NCBI GenBank assembly: GCA_009733575.1
Contig: ML769438.1
Span: 186,001 to 250,000 of the forward strand
DNA: 64,000 bases
Direction: 5' to 3'
Source of the DNA: Gymnopus androsaceus JB14
Lineage: Eukaryota; Basidiomycota; Agaricomycetes; Agaricales; Omphalotaceae
Positions 12,655-23,899 of the stretch are shown one piece after another; the first letter of the stretch is position 1, and each line of letters begins with the position of its first letter. The notes under the pieces were generated by a model that worked only from the letters and a program-made list of their open reading frames with translations, ran no database searches and was not told where the DNA came from. Both the position numbers and the translations under genes were made by a program.

Positions 12655-14928
12655 TCTTTTGCGTCTGAGTAAGTTTACCACTGCGACGAAAAAGGGAGAG
12701 AGGTGAGAGATTTGGAAGCGACTTGGACACGTTAAAACAACCACACGATTAATAGAAGTTATACCAATCGAACGAACAGTACTGGTTGACGGCTCAATGG
12801 ATATAGATGAGTACTGTCGTCATTCACAGGGCCGCGGCGAGCAACCCTACGAGTCTAACTGTGGAGCCATCTGGAACAGAAAAAAACGATACATAATATT
12901 CCCACTCATCAAGGGTCTGATAGTAATCAGTTGTCACACTGACGGATGGACAACAGCAAACAGTACCATATGGTGTGCAGGTCAAGAGGATGATTCAGTG
13001 GCAATTCAAGTCAGACAGTCTTGTATAAACGGCGTGCTATGCAATCAACCTTGAAGGAACGGAACACCGATAAAGATCGTTAAACCAAGATGGAACCTAT
13101 GAAGTCATTTTTCATCGTAAAGTGTGTGATCGATGTGCTCAAAAATTGCTGTCAAATTGAAACGGTAAATACACATTTTGTTGAGCGTCATGATTGTTTT
13201 CAGATTCCAAACTTAAAGTTTGAAACTGTACATTGAGAATAATTGTATTCAAAACCTTTCCCGAAAAAGAAATTCTTCTGTAAGCTTATCCAACAACAGA
13301 ATCATGCTTATAATGTATTTTCTTTTTTGAAGAAAACATTTAAGTTGCCAGTCCAGTGTATGGAATAAGAGGTAGTTTTCCCGAATAGCGAATCTGGTGA
13401 AATTACCTGAAATATGGCCAATTCACCCAGAATATGGCGGTCCAGAAAATTCAAACCAGAATTGCTTATGAAAAACCCAAACTTCCATTGAGAAGGCTCG
13501 CATGGAGCCAGATTTTTGAAAAGAAGGAACTGTAAATTGTTGATACATTTCCTTGTATTTTCACTTATTAAGCACCCAAGCAGGTGAGGTTCCCGGTTAA
13601 GCCTGAACTCTACCTTGAAAAAAAACTGTCCACTCGTGAGTCCCTAAGAGCAAAACCATTTTCTTGAAGGTACACCATGTAGCATGGCAATATTCACATT
13701 GAATTAATCACAATGTGGATATACATTTGTATCAACAGAGATATAGAGCAGTTCATTGCCACAAACTCACATTTGGCATTTGCACTAGGTATCATACCCT
13801 GTAATAACACAAGTTGTTCTTTCACCCATCAATCTGTGTGGACTTACTGCTGCTACTTTATATTTAGGAAAGTAACTAGTGTGTGGCTTGGGTCAGATTG
13901 GGTGCCCAAAATGCCAACCCAACGTGGACCCAACCTGCTGGGTATGGGTTTGATGCTGGGTCTGGGTTCTGGGTTCTCTGAGGCTGGGTAATAGCTTTAA
14001 ATACTCATGAATACTATATATTATGACCTTTACAGATTTATAAGACATATCTGTACCTATGGTCACCTGGGAAGCCCTGGGACAACATGGCATTCATGTT
14101 ACCTGCTTGTTAGCACAAGCATGTCATTTAAGTGCTCATCCAAGTCAGATGTATGACATAGGCTGAGTTTTTTAATTCCTTAAACAGATAAATTATATCT
14201 TGTGATGTACAGTAATAGTTGTAGTAAAATGTGATATTTTTGACCCTGGGTGGATCTGGGTATATTGCCAAGTCTCAGGTCTGCAGAGCTGGACCCAATC
14301 TGACATGGCACAGCTACCTAACCCAAAAACCCGGCTTACCTGACATACCCAAGCCATACACTAGAAGTAACTCCAATAGGTTATGGGCTGCAGCCTTAAT
14401 CATTGATGCACCACACTACATAACCCTTGTTCATGCCATAAAAGCCTAATCCTCCACCATTAGTGAGATGAGTCATTCCACTGCATCAGGACATGTAGCA
14501 GCCACTAGCTCATTGAGTAGCAAACCAGAGCCACCAAAGCCAAAGGCAACAGACAAAAATGCACCTTGCTCATTAATGTTGCATATAGCAGATGCTGATG
14601 AAAATCAAGACATATTTTTCAATCCTGAAGACAGACAGCAGTGGCTGTGCAAGAAACAACCTTGCCCAAATTTGTTATGACCCATTGCCGATGGTCATAA
14701 CCATGCCTACTATTTTTCTTCCATTTATATATATATATCTCAGCTATACCTTATTCATTACTTAACCATGATTTTACCTGGGATTAACCTCGGGGATCTC
14801 GGGCATCAGGTGACATTATCCAATTACATAATCTATACAGTGCCATAAGTTGTACAAACACTGGAACAGTATAAATACTGTAGCTATTTCCCTGTAAAGC
14901 CCCAGCTTCCGAATTCTAGTTTTTATCT
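12655..14928. other. Stretch without a recognisable gene
   Basis: The ORFs here are short and unlike any family I know. About 13895-13990 and 14240-14350 are rich in repeated TGGGT / ACCCA motifs and look like a short inverted or tandem repeat. An ORF at 14468-14680 has protein-like composition (Ser/Pro/Lys) but no recognisable domain and is not supported as a gene. Confidence 0.45.
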
Positions 14929-15096
14929 GCATCAGCAAAACCTGTATTTTTGCTGGAGAAAACCAATACATTTGGAGTGTCTCTGGAGCACTGGAGCTCT
15001 CTGGAAAAGTTTGACAGCTTGATTGACAGCTGTCAAGCTCTGGAGCTCTCTGGAGCTCTCTGGAGACCTTAAGCCAGAATACAGGTTTTGCTGATG
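14929..15096. mobile_element. MITE family A, copy 2
   Basis: About 168 bp, starting CATCAGCAAAACCTGTATTT and ending with its complement (AATACAGGTTTTGCTGATG), so the inverted repeats are nearly perfect here. The interior has CTCTGGAGCTCTCTGGA runs around a TTGACAGCTTGATTGACAG core, like the copy at 5089-5272. A short CATCAGCAAAACCTGTAG piece at 26914 may be a third, truncated end. Confidence 0.82.
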
Positions 15097-15667
15097 TGGT
15101 TAACCTTTGGGCTTTTGCCTGTTACGCTACTCACTCTCAAAGTCATTATTTGACACTTGATGACCTCTGCCTGAACTCTATTCAGTGGCCTAAGCCTCCG
15201 TTGTTGCCATCAACTACACACGGTGACCCTGATGTTGAGCACAGAGTCTATTATATAGACTTTGTTACATATTACATATTGTTATTGAGTCTGAAGGACT
15301 AGGTTCTAACAAAATTGGTACAATGCCAAGAGTACAGAACCCTTTGCTAGCTACAGCAAAAATACAGATCCTGAGCAGGAACCATATATCAAGGATGCAG
15401 AAGTTGCACAACAGGAACAAAAAAACATGCAGAATTTTTGACAGAGGAACAGAAAGCCTCAGAAGCAAGCATCATCATCTTCCAAACCATCACCTGCTCC
15501 GACCCAAATACCAGTAAAAGCATCACAATCCTTGCAGAACCCCACTCCTGCACCATAGCCAGTTCCATTGATCTACCAACTTATTGTCCATCACCATCCG
15601 GTTTACTACATCTAGGACCACCAGGCAATCTAGTTGCAGATTCCAATAACAAGAATGATATGTGAAA

Positions 15668-16200
15668 CCAATGAAAGCCTTTGAGAAGGTTACACTTCTA
15701 AAGTTGGATGGATCAAACTGGAACACATGGAAAACCCAAGTTGAATTGGCACCCAGACCCACTGGATACCAATAGTTTTTGTTGGTAAAAATTGAGGATG
15801 GTCATGAAAACATGCGTAAGGATAATGATTTGCCAGATGCAATCATTGGGAGGTTATTTGATGGGATTTTTAAATACAGTGGGAAACCAGGAAGCAAAAC
15901 TTGACCGGGTAGCAAAACATCCGCTTATATTGGGCTCAAATCTTGTTTTCTGGGCTCTGTTTTTTTTCTATGATATTAGTCAATGCTACAAGTAATGTTA
16001 AGTACATATTAAAGTATATAGGCCAACACATCAAATTTCCAGGAATAAAATAAAGTACTGGAAATTTGCCCCAAAATTCAAGAAAATAAAGCATTTCATG
16101 GTCCAATGTCAGGATGCACTATCAGGGCTGGAGGGGGATATGGAAGATGTCCGGTATCATTTCCGCAGTCTGAGATGGTACTTTGAAGTAGAATAGCATT
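15668..16200 (+). pseudogene. Copia Gag remnant
   Basis: A stretch reading VTLLKLDGSNWNTWKTQVEL resembles the N-terminal motif of Copia Gag proteins (LxGxNYxxWKxxME type). It is followed in broken frames by DLPDAIIGRLFDGIFKYS and by QDALSGLEGDMEDVRYHF-like text near 16100-16190. Stops and frameshifts interrupt it. It has the same orientation as the Copia reverse transcriptase/RNase H remnant at 18700-19350, so the two may be halves of one element later split by the insertions in between. The flanks 15097-15667 show no recognisable domain. Confidence 0.6.
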
Positions 16201-16299
16201 TCTGGCCAATACTCAGCAACCAATTTCGATGGCATAGGCCAAGGAAAAGGGGATAAACTTGAATAACCTGGGAAGCCTAGGTCACCTAGGTTCAAGGGG

Positions 16300-16621
16300 T
16301 ATGTAGAAATTTAAGCGCTCATATCACGATAAGGGGGGAGGGGGGTCAAGAGGCTCTTAAGGTCAGAATATTTAACCATTTTAGTGGTTGTTTTCATGTT
16401 GAATAATGCTTTAAAGTACCATATATGTACAATTCCACATTTATCCTCTACTAGGGAGCATCGAATCCTCCTTGCAGGACATATGTGCTCAAGAGGTGTT
16501 CAAGATTTTAGGCGCTCATATGACCTTAGGGGGGGTGTGAGGTCTGAAGGGTCCTTAAATCTGAAACATTTTTAGTGGTATACAGTCATTTGCACCAGGT
16601 TTAACAACTCAAATTGGCATT
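16300..16621. repeat. Dispersed repeat, copy 2 plus a diverged partial copy
   Basis: The segment 16498-16621 repeats the sequence at 1191-1316 (TTTAGGCGCTCATATGACCT, the G run, GGTCCTTAAATCTGAAACAT, TTTGCACCAGGTTTAACAAC). A looser version with GCGCTCATATCACGATAAGG lies just upstream at 16300-16400, so two related units are in tandem. There is no coding content. Confidence 0.75.
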
Positions 16622-17029
16622 TTTTTTTAGACCTGGTTGGAATTAGAAGCTTATAACCCTCTATATACAATGGGATTTTCCCCTTCAGAGGACTTATCAC
16701 AGCTTGGTTGTTGTAGAGGAGTTTGGTTTGCTGGGGAACCGAGACTAAGCAGTCGTGAGGAGAGAGACGCGTCGAAGGGTGAATCGGGATGGCTGGAGGT
16801 GTCTACAGGCACCTGGACCAAGAGTGAGAGGGTGTTGGGGGTATTGGAACCAGCCAAAGAGATTTATAGATGCGGAATCGATGTCCGCGTAGCTAAACAA
16901 TGAGAGCGGATAAAAAGAACTACTGGACATGACAATCCAAGTAGCTGTAGATGATCAAACAGATCAATTGGTGCAGTAAGCAGAGAATAAGCTCGAAATG
17001 CGTAGCGGTGACTAGCCCTGCAGCTTACC
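16622..17029. other. Unassigned stretch beside the Harbinger remnant
   Basis: Open frames exist on both strands at 16637-16930, including a Ser/Pro-rich one on the minus strand, but I recognise no domain and cannot tell which strand, if any, is coding. It could be the missing 3' part of the neighbouring transposon or unrelated host sequence. Confidence 0.3.
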
Positions 17030-17874
17030 ACTCATTGGTAGTTTGGGACAGGAAGAACATATTTATTTGTTTGGACGCGAGGTCCTTTATACTCGAAAAT
17101 AAGTACAATTTGGTAAAGAGTATATGAACATACCTGTGAGTTTAAACCATAGTTTGATTTCCGAGTATAGTATGATGTTCCATCTCGCATAGGACGCTCA
17201 TATAGAACAATAGTTGTACCATTATACATAATGTACCCTTCTTTCCACAAGGCACAAAAGCCAAGATCCTGGTCTATCCACTCCTTCTCCTGCTCCTTCT
17301 CCTTGTCAGTTAATGGCCATACAAAGATTGGCTGTAAACATTCAATTGCCTGATGACAATGCTCAGTGTAGATCTCCACAGATCCCTCTGATACACCACA
17401 AATATGTGCCATATCTCTTACTCCATTTGCATTTCCAAATTGTCCCATTCAATAAAGCCTGACAGCCAGCTGTCCCTCAACTGGAGCTTGGCTGTTGTTG
17501 GAACCGTTAAAAAAGACCAGATAGTTTCCAATAAGAAACAAGTATGCTTGGAACATGAATGGAGAGACTCGGGCCATATCAATAAAGCCGCCATGAAGCA
17601 GAGGATCCGCTGCATAATCCACCAGAAGGTCAAGCTGGCCACATTTGGTAGCTGAGATTTGAGGATTCAAGTAACGAGTTGTCTTAATTAGATCTAGCAT
17701 TCCCAGGTCGAGGGTAAGATTGTCATCCTCAAAGTCATCATCACTAGCATCAGTGTTGAGTGGTACATTGTGTTTCTTCTTTATGCAGCGCTTCTTTTGA
17801 GGTGCAGGAGGATGCTTAACATGAGTACCTTCTGAGTTGTTCTGTTCTTGCTCAATCACTGCTGCCGTCTGCAA
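17030..17874 (-). pseudogene. PIF/Harbinger transposase remnant (DDE Tnp4 type)
   Basis: N-terminal half of a PIF/Harbinger-type transposase. The minus strand reads SNNSQAPVEGQLAVRLY, then an in-frame TGA (17449-17451), then MGQFGNANGVRDMAHICG, SEGSVEIYTEHC, and YNGTTIVLYERP followed by SYYTRKSNYGLNSQV. This matches the family order (L-x-RxG-FGN, GISxGSV, D-GT-I-Y-P, Y-RKxxYxLNxQ). The first catalytic Asp in the DGT motif is changed: the text is YNGT. A GTATGT donor follows SQ, and the rest of the catalytic core is missing. The TGA replaces the residue where an Arg (CGA) would fit. Acidic and basic N-terminal tracts upstream may belong to it. Inactive. Confidence 0.8.
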
Positions 17875-17999
17875 ACCTCTCTGATGCTGTTTTGGTCTGA
17901 CATCTATGGTAATGTTAGCTACCAGTCACTTACAGGAAGATAAAACATATCTTTCAACGATGACAATCCATCAACTGAGTATCCAAGTTTAATGATGGA

Positions 18000-18480
18000 C
18001 ACGAATCCGGATCCAGAATAGGTACCTGCAGGTATGTCCATCAAAATACCCACAGGTATTCGACCTGCGGATCCCGGTACCTGCTTCCCACAGGATCTGG
18101 CACAGGTTACAGGTCATCCTTTGGGATATTTTCATTGACCTGCAGGTACCTGTGGATCTGGCATCAATAAGAATTTTACTACTCAAGTACTGTAAATATT
18201 GGGTAATTTCATGCAGATTTGACTGATATTAGTACATTCATACTTAATGAAGTTATTAGCACTAGCATTTGACTAATACCAGTCACTATTGACTGTACAT
18301 ATTAGTACTACTTGTTATACTAGATGTACTACTTATTGTTGTTAATGGCATTTACCTGTGGATACCTGCAGGTTACCCACAGGTTCCTGTGACTCTAAAA
18401 CCTGTAATATCCATGGGTATCTGCAGGTGAAGCATCCGTGGGTTACAGGTGCCTGTGGTTCAGGTTTCTCACAGATAGAG
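18000..18480. repeat. Cluster of CCTGCAGG / CACAGGT motifs
   Basis: Dense short repeats of ACCTGCAGGTA, CCCACAGGTA and TACCTGTGGAT in both orientations at 18020-18160 and again at 18350-18470, separated by AT-rich sequence with TAGTACTA-like motifs. The arrangement suggests an old inverted-repeat element with motif-rich arms, but I could not define precise ends. Confidence 0.5.
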
Positions 18481-18699
18481 GTATGACCTGGAAGAGCTCA
18501 AGTACTCACGGATGCGAGTACAGGTAACCCACGAGTGGCACTTGTGCCACTCTCTGGTTGGGTGTGATATTTGACTCCACACATTGTATTCCCTTGCAGA
18601 GTACCAATGGTAGGACAGATTGGACTTTGGGAATTGCAAGAGACATACCTTTCCAATTTGGTAAACTGCCATACTGCAAGTCCACATTGTGGACTCCCC

Positions 18700-19350
18700 T
18701 GCCAAAAATGTCCTTCTAGGCTGTCCATTCAAAGTCCTTACCCAAGCCTGGACCCAAAGCTTCCTATCTGATGACCAGCATATCACCCTGAGTCACTTCA
18801 GGCTGCCCCAATTTATATCTTCTGACCTTCTGGAACAATATAACCTCACTGAATGCAAATCACAGTCAGTACCACTGGCCAAGGCCCTGCACAAGGTGGA
18901 CAACCATCATCAGATCCAACTGGATGATCCTCTATCAGGCTCTCATTGGGTTGTACAACTGGTTGGTGATCATTTCTGATGCTGATCTGGCTTATGCTGC
19001 CTCAGCTCTGGGAATCTATAATTCTCAATCTGCTTTCAAACATATGGTGTCTGTAAAACGCATGTTATGCTACCTTGCTGGCTTCATCAAATGGGTTCTA
19101 GTAATCATCTATTATCTGTTATTGGGAACATTCCTCACTCCATCTCTCTTGACATGACTGGCTTTTCCGATGCAGGATGGGCTACAAACCCAGATGATTG
19201 CCTATCCATTTGGACCATTTCTGGTTTCACAATATTCCTCTTTGGAGGACTTGTCTCTTGGTCATCCTGAAAACAGAAAGCAGTTGCTCTTTCATCCACT
19301 GAGGCTGAATACATGGCACTCATGCACATACTGAAGGAGCTATGATAGAT
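18700..19350 (+). pseudogene. Copia reverse transcriptase C-terminus and RNase H remnant
   Basis: The plus strand reads DLLEQYNLTECKSQSVPLAK, then SDADLAYAASALGIYNSQS, KRMLCYLAGFIKW, MTGFSDAGWATNPDDCLSI, and FLFGGLVSWSS followed by an in-frame TGA, KQKAVALSSTEAEYMAL. These are the standard order of motifs at the end of Copia Pol: the connection after the polymerase palm, then RNase H with SDADWA-, SWxSKKQ- and SSTEAEY-like motifs. Several frameshifts and the TGA show decay. The catalytic palm (YVDD) is not present. About 18560-18700 may be its upstream continuation but is unclear. Confidence 0.85.
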
Positions 19351-19544
19351 TCAGTTGCTTGCAACTGATCTCTTCATTATCTTATCATCTCCATTCCCAT
19401 TGTTCTCTGACAGGTGTTCTGGCATCCAGATTGCGCACAATGATTTGATGTCTGCCAATCAGTCATTTACCATCACCTAGTTGCTGACGAGTAAGTAAGC
19501 GCATCTCACTTGTTGATTGTTTCCACCCATACTCACATATATTA

Positions 19545-19689
19545 GGAAGTTTTGGGCCAGCAAAATTTGCAACGTTTTACAGCAAATCTTTATGGCATGA
19601 TGTAGTGTAGAAGTAACTCTGTAGAGCCAAATTTGCTGTACATTATGGCAAAATTTGGAGCAGCAAAATTTGCCACCCCAAAACATCCC
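19545..19689. mobile_element. MITE family D (GTTTTGGG ends) with TATTA target duplication
   Basis: A 145 bp element. The left end GGAAGTTTTGGGCCAGCAAA pairs with the right end, whose complement reads GGGATGTTTTGGGGTGGCAA; inner parts pair through CAGCAAATTTGGC-like sequence. The element is flanked on both sides by TATTA (19540-19544 and 19690-19694), a five-base target duplication. No coding capacity. It lies just after the Copia RNase H remnant. Confidence 0.8.
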
Positions 19690-20448
19690 TATTACAGTCT
19701 AATTCTGCCATATCTTTACCTAGATATGCGCTATACAGAGCCTTTTACCGTCACCTGGTTGCTGAGGATCTGACTCTGCTGTATATTTACCTAGTCCAAT
19801 TACAACAAGGATAATATCTTGAAAATGATTGGCTGAGTCCCAAGTCTAAATCGAGCCATTTTCCGAAAGGACATGGGCTTGAAAAGCCAAGCGCTGTCAA
19901 AAACCAAGCTAAATGGGTGCTTGAATTCCACTTGAAATCAAACGGCGAAACTTGAATACTGCACTCATTATTGCATTTTTTGCCATCTCCTCTTGTCACA
20001 ATAATCTACGGCAGATCTAATAAACTCTCCTTCTTTTCTTGTTCTTCCCTTTTTTCAACCTCGAAAAACTTGAGAGAAACCATTGTCTAAACAGAGATGG
20101 GACATAGGCCAAAATTTATTGCCAATGAGCTTGAACCTCAATACTTCCTTGGTCGCCAGACTTAGAAGCCTTTTAATCCGGCAATCCATGAACAGGTGCA
20201 ACTTGCAACAAGCTTCCTCAACAGCTATTGGTACAGTACACTGCATGCATGTTTTTTTAAGTTTGCGCAAACTTATGGAAAATACCCGAAAGGTGCTCAA
20301 TCGGGAAGTTTCCAAACGTATTGGGAAAATTACAAAACTTATAGAAATAACATAAGTTTTGTGTAAGTTCTTCAGTAAGTTTAGAACCTTCCAGATTAGG
20401 CTATTTTCGTGTGTTTTCCATAGCTTCACCATCTGTTGAATAAACTCA

Positions 20449-20622
20449 GGGAAATATGTATGCAGTGGTACCGTGCATAAGTAGTCTCACGCTGCCAGAC
20501 TGTTTCGATCGACGTGCTGATGCCTTTTTCAAGGCGTCGGTTGAAAAAGGCATCAGCACGTCGACCGAAACAGTCTGGCAGCGTGAGACTACTTATGCAC
20601 GGTACCACTGCATGCATATCTC
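20449..20622. repeat. Large near-perfect hairpin (about 80 bp arms)
   Basis: Left arm about 20449-20531 and right arm about 20540-20622 are reverse complements with only a few mismatches (for example TTTCGATCGACG against CGTCGACCGAAA), separated by a loop of under 10 bases. Both strands therefore carry mirror ORFs. The hairpin lies just upstream of the segment that is duplicated with the terpene synthase 5' region. It could be a fold-back transposon, or the scar of a palindromic duplication. No target duplication was identified. Confidence 0.88.
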
Positions 20623-20649
20623 CGTTGATGGACGACGAAATGTACCCAT

Positions 20650-21411
20650 GTCTGAGTTTGGACATGCGACTGAAACAGACATGGGACATGGGCCTCAATT
20701 TAGAGTCTTAGTCTACATTTATATTGAGCACGTATATGATGAGATGATCTGACCGGGAGAGCTTTCAAGTCGAGATTATCAAGCTGAGGCCGGTGGAAAA
20801 AAACACTTTTTCCAGGGAAAAGGTGGACTTCGTCTTCTCACTGAACGCGCCTTAAAGTTCAGCGGGCTTGCTTGCTTGATCTTTTGCGAACCCCCGTTCA
20901 ACGGGGCAGATACTACGAGCCTTGCAGGATCCACCGTGGCGGAATCAGGTTGTGAGCTCGTTGTGTGATTCCACCTGATATCAATACTGGTCACGGTCCT
21001 CGGTAATGTTTCAAATGCGCGGTTTTTTGTATCTGAGGAAGATAAAAGGCTGTCCAATCTCCTTCTCGCAGCAGAACTCAGAAAAGCGCTCCGTGTCTCA
21101 CTGACACAGAACCACCATTAACATCACGGGACGCGGGAGCTTGATCTCAACTACAAAGCTTACTGCAGCAGGCCCTTACCATCTACCGTACATCTATATT
21201 TGGATTATACCGTTCCAATGTGTTGCGTTAGTTGCACACACACTAAACTGATTTCTGTCTGTTGGATGGATCACAATTCACGGACATAAGGTCAATCAGA
21301 AGATCAGAATTTCTTCTCCCTTGGCGAAAAACATCAAATATTTCCCAAAGCGTTGTACAATATGGAAAACTTAAGAAGCCATTCCACCTCGAGAAATTTA
21401 CGACCGCCACC
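20650..21411 (+). promoter_or_regulatory. Terpene synthase upstream region, duplicated at 47565
   Basis: The 760 bp before the terpene synthase start is repeated in the same orientation at 47565-48342, with matching landmarks: GACATGGGACATGGGCCT, GAACGCGCC, ATACTGGTCACGGTCCTCGG, AAAAGCGCTCCGTGTCTCAC, and the Kozak context ACCGCCACCATGGATGTGCA. It holds an AAGATAAAAGGCTGTCC stretch near 21038 that could be TATA-like, but this is weaker in the second copy. I cannot point to a specific transcription factor site. Confidence 0.6.
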
Positions 21412-22905
21412 ATGGATGTGCATCTTGATTTCCCCTCCTCCTTTGTCCTGCAAAATATCTGTGATATCACCAAGCCAGTGTTCGAACTGAAGAGAAATCC
21501 GAACGGTTCACTAGCTAATAAAATGGCTCTTGATTGGTTTCAAAGGTAGCTTGACTCTAATTTTTGTTCACAATACTTACCAATCTCTCTTGTTAGATTC
21601 CCTGTCTACGACACCAGAAAAGCTGAACACTGGCTGAAATCCGGAAGGTTTGATGACTTTGCAGCTCTGAGCTTTCCCGATGCAGACTTGTCTCACCTTG
21701 AGACATGTATAATGTTCTTCTTCTGGGCATTTTCGGTATGTCAGGTCATTATCCTAGCAGACTGAGTACCCTCTGACTTGTACTGTGTAGACCGACGACC
21801 TCTCCGATGAGGGTGATCTTCAGCGCAAGCCAGAAGGCGTAGATGATGGTCATAATGCTTCTCGCAAGATATTGTATGATCCCGATGCTCCACAGCCTTG
21901 CGACTCTCCCTATGCGGCTATGTTGTGGGAGTACGTAGATCAAACTTTACCAGCCACTCACCAGTAGGCTGATATGTAGTTCCAGTATTTTGCGGCGCAT
22001 CAGATCCACCGGTAACCAGGGTACCTTCCGACGGTACAATAACCCATTTTGCAGTCTTCATAACCTAGAAACTGATGCCCAATATCATCAATCATTCTTC
22101 AGATTTATTCAAGCATATCTGCAATTCAGCGCATCCCAGATCCAGCAAGCTTCAAACCGCAGTTTAGACCGTATCCCCCCAGTTGAAGAGTTCATTCTGA
22201 TGCGTAGAGCCACCATAGGAGCTGCTTTGGTCGAAGGTGACTGTTAATACTTTGTAAACCCAAGGTACATCACTTACAATATGCTCACTTGAAAAGCCAT
22301 GGTGGAATACTCCCTTGACATAGACCTGCCGGAATACGTCTTTGAAGATCCTATTGTCATTGCTATGTCCCAAGCCACAACAGACATTATGACATGGCCT
22401 AATGTTTGTGGTTCAATTCAAATTGGGATATTATGCTTACTCTTCATAAAGGATCTCTGTTCTTTCAATGTAAGTTCTCGATTAATGAGAAGGGTCTATC
22501 AACTCAGCCAGTACGGACTCTGGTCACAGAAAGAGCAGGCGGATGGTGACTATCAAAACCTTGTTTGTGTACTTAAGCAGGAAAACGGGCTCAGCTTACA
22601 AGCAGCAGTTGACATCCTTACTTCCATGATACAGGATCGAGTGAAAGAATACGTGGATTTCAAACAACGCCTTCCGTCCTTTGGTCCAAAAGTTGATGCC
22701 GCTTTGAGGAAGTATCATGCCGCACTTGAACATTTTGTTCAGGGGTGTATTGTGTGGTACTACTCCAGTCCACGCAAGTATTGATTCTTCTCCACTGCTC
22801 TTTAACAACTGATGAGCATCCGCTCTAGGTTATTTCAAGGATGTCGAGCCACTTGGGAAGAAGGAGGTGGTCATTGAGCTTTTTCTCAAGAAGGATGTAG
22901 CTTAA
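21412..22905 (+). CDS. Sesquiterpene synthase (class I terpene cyclase), complete, 9 exons
   Basis: Predicted to ionise and cyclise farnesyl diphosphate to a sesquiterpene in the cytosol, using Mg ions. Exons: 21412-21545, 21597-21735, 21791-21930, 21986-22033 (or from 21980), 22103-22236, 22297-22403, 22452-22469 (18 nt), 22530-22773, 22829-22905; 1041 nt, 346 aa, no internal stop. Seen: aspartate-rich DDLSD at residues 93-97, NSE triad NDLCSFNKE at 234-242, and the RY pair at 322-323 in SSPRYF, all complete. The last intron is GC-AG (GCAAGT donor); only this choice gives RYF and an open end. The ATG sits in ACCGCCACCATGG. Length is normal for basidiomycete enzymes (about 340-350 aa). The product cannot be predicted from sequence by eye. 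Neighbours are transposons; two P450s in the window are candidate partners. Confidence 0.95.
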
Positions 22906-23899
22906 GCTGCAGGATTGGGGTTTGATTGGGACATCTAATGATTTATACATTGTTGTCTCAGCAGCTGTTACTCTTCTGAATTCACTCCCAAACTTAAAGT
23001 ACAATACTTACAGCTGGGAAAACCCAATGCGTATTCCGTGTGACACCAAATTTGAGGTTTTTTGGGCTGGAATCCATTCCATGCGGTATTGCCAAGGTCC
23101 AGGTTTCAGGCAAAATTTATGAACCCGCAACTTGCACCTGCACTTGAGGCTCGTGGTGGGAGAGGGGCAGGCTTGGATGTACCCGGTTCAGATTGTGTTC
23201 AGCCTATAAATTTTACTCCAGCCAATATTTTGTTGTTTGTTTGTTTGTTATATCAAAGCTTGGAATGCCTAATGCCTTAACCTTGAGTGGGAGTAAACTA
23301 ACTTATTTTACTAACTTATTTAACTTATATCAATTCAATCAAGTAAACTGATTTTTTCCCACACTTATGAACTGGCAGATGGGTAAAGTACATGTGTCTC
23401 TACAAGTAGTACTTATACCTATGTCATAACTATCAAATATAGTAAGTGTACTATGTTACGAGTCTGGAATGAAATGAAGGATTCGTCTTTATGTACTGCA
23501 CTCGCGCACTCTCGATTTCCTTTTTTGTTTCACCCTAACCTTAATGTCACAGAGCCTTGAAATCCCCGCCAAATTGGCTGTGACTGGGCGCTGGTTTTCT
23601 GTGACTATGCTGGCGCTTAATTTCCCCATTGTTCTCTCATCGCCTCTGATTCACCACCTCCGATCCACCCTTGTTCATTATCTGCTCAGTCCTTTTATTA
23701 CTTCTGAAATCCGTCACATCTCTCCTGCCTTTTCCTCTCAATCCCTGCCGCAATGATATCTTGGAATGGTTGGTTATTGCAGGATTTAGATTGGATTGGA
23801 GTAGTAGCTTGAGCTACTACGCTTTAATGCATGCAGTACGTCCGCTGCATTGTGCTTATTGTTTACTTTATATTTAACTTTTTTCACTTTAGGTCTCTT
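22906..23899. other. Intergenic stretch 3' of the terpene synthase
   Basis: No gene recognised. A CTAACTTATTT / TAAACT-type short repeat occurs at 23290-23350. At 23750-23830 there is a possible small exon-like reading, but nothing supports a gene. Confidence 0.4.

Noticed and set aside
20426..20752. Pair of similar ORFs on opposite strands
   Set aside because: They mirror each other because they lie in the large hairpin; neither shows a protein family.
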